Shown one piece after another: positions 63,765 to 64,000 of a stretch of 64,000 nucleotides of DNA (its first letter is position 1; the number at the start of each line of letters is the position of its first letter). This stretch comes from Girardinichthys multiradiatus. Lineage: Eukaryota > Chordata > Actinopteri > Cyprinodontiformes > Goodeidae. The notes under the pieces are model-generated. The model did not search any database. It saw only the letters and a list, made by a program, of their open reading frames with translations, and had not been told where the DNA came from. The DNA lies in the NCBI RefSeq assembly GCF_021462225.1, contig NC_061816.1, positions 3,381,249 through 3,445,248 of the forward strand, given 5' to 3'. A program made the position numbers and the translations under genes.

Positions 63765-63799
63765 TCTCTAGCCCTCGGCTAGAGATGTATTCAACTCCT
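63765..63799. repeat. Perfect 16-bp-arm palindrome in the RTE element
   Basis: GAATACATCTCTAGCC, loop CTC, GGCTAGAGATGTATTC. A hairpin-like templated rearrangement within what should be linker coding sequence. Confidence 0.85.
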
Positions 63800-64000
63800 A
63801 CCTCTGGGACAGCTTTGATCAGATTCCAGGGGAGGTTGGAGGTGAGCTGCGGCCATAAGGTCTGCAGTGCCTGTCGAGGTGGCAATCCCCGAACTCGGTG
63901 GTGGACACCGGCAATAAAGGATGCTGTCAAGCTGAAGAAGGAGTCCTATAGGCTGTGGTTGGCTTGTAGGACTCCTGAGGTGGCTGATGGGTACCGTGGG

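Larger units (their letters stand above)
62560..64000 (+). mobile_element. RTE/Rex3-like LINE, 5' part, running off the window
   Basis: A GC-rich leader (62580-62815) is followed by the AP-endonuclease: LALGTWNVTLLGGKEPELVQ, EVERYRIEIVKLAFTHSVGS, LLERGWTLL, then (after a duplicated block) [60 protein letters not shown] and [20 protein letters not shown], then STDHHLVVSW. The GDFNAH and TDHHLV catalytic motifs are intact, but frameshifts and a TAG after KRGT break the frame. The element continues past 64000. Confidence 0.85.

Overview
This window is vertebrate nuclear DNA, almost certainly from a teleost. The coding signal is split into exons with GT/AG junctions. The repeats are typical of ray-finned fish: Tc1-like elements with DD34E transposases, L2, Rex1-like and RTE/Rex3-like LINEs, hAT and piggyBac remnants, a tRNA-derived SINE and long (GT)n tracts. 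The single-copy-like genes are lineage-expanded teleost families: C2H2 zinc-finger (ZNF) genes with an acidic VKEEAPEEQSP-type N-terminus, and an NLRC3-like NLR starting MDQCEDREDRVPPSK. The ZNF N-terminus resembles cyprinodontiform (killifish/livebearer) genes, but that is from memory and weak. No prokaryotic, plasmid or phage feature is present.

Layout. 1-5.3 kb is nested transposons: a LINE split by an L2 copy, then an LTR split by a Tc1 element. 5.3-38 kb is a ZNF cluster built by local duplication. ZNF-A (exon at 8.5 kb) and ZNF-C (exon at 25.7 kb) keep only an N-terminal exon. ZNF-B (12.2-14.1 kb, 13 fingers) and ZNF-D (35.6-38.0 kb, 21 fingers) are long open reading frames. Between them lie an L1/Tx1 ORF1 relic, a TTAA-flanked piggyBac relic, a Tc1 copy with an intact 334-residue transposase, a solo LTR, two hAT relics, RTE and Rex1-like LINEs and a SINE. 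39.4-40.9 kb is another intact Tc1. 42.3-43.0 kb holds a set of plausible exons of an unrecognised gene. 44.4-44.8 kb holds a decayed B30.2/SPRY exon.

The most unusual part is 46.8-57.9 kb, a large inverted duplication. The left arm is about 2.8 kb. The right arm is about 5.0 kb and carries two extra inserts. The arms face each other across a 3.3-kb spacer. Each arm carries two NLR exons, a LINE relic and a promoter-like block (NRF1 palindrome, CACGTG, TATA, ETS motif, splice donor). The spacer holds an intron-containing fragment of an ILF3-like double-stranded RNA-binding gene, an intact Tc1 and a possible DIRS-like gag relic. The first three NLR exons lie just outside the right arm (58.4-59.9 kb) on the same strand as the right-arm exons. 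The locus therefore looks like an NLR gene whose 5' exons survive while NACHT and LRR exons are absent from the window.

After 60 kb there is a Tc1 end fragment, largely unassigned sequence, and an RTE-type LINE running off the window edge with an internal 151-bp tandem duplication. All homology statements come from reading translations against remembered family features; no search was run.
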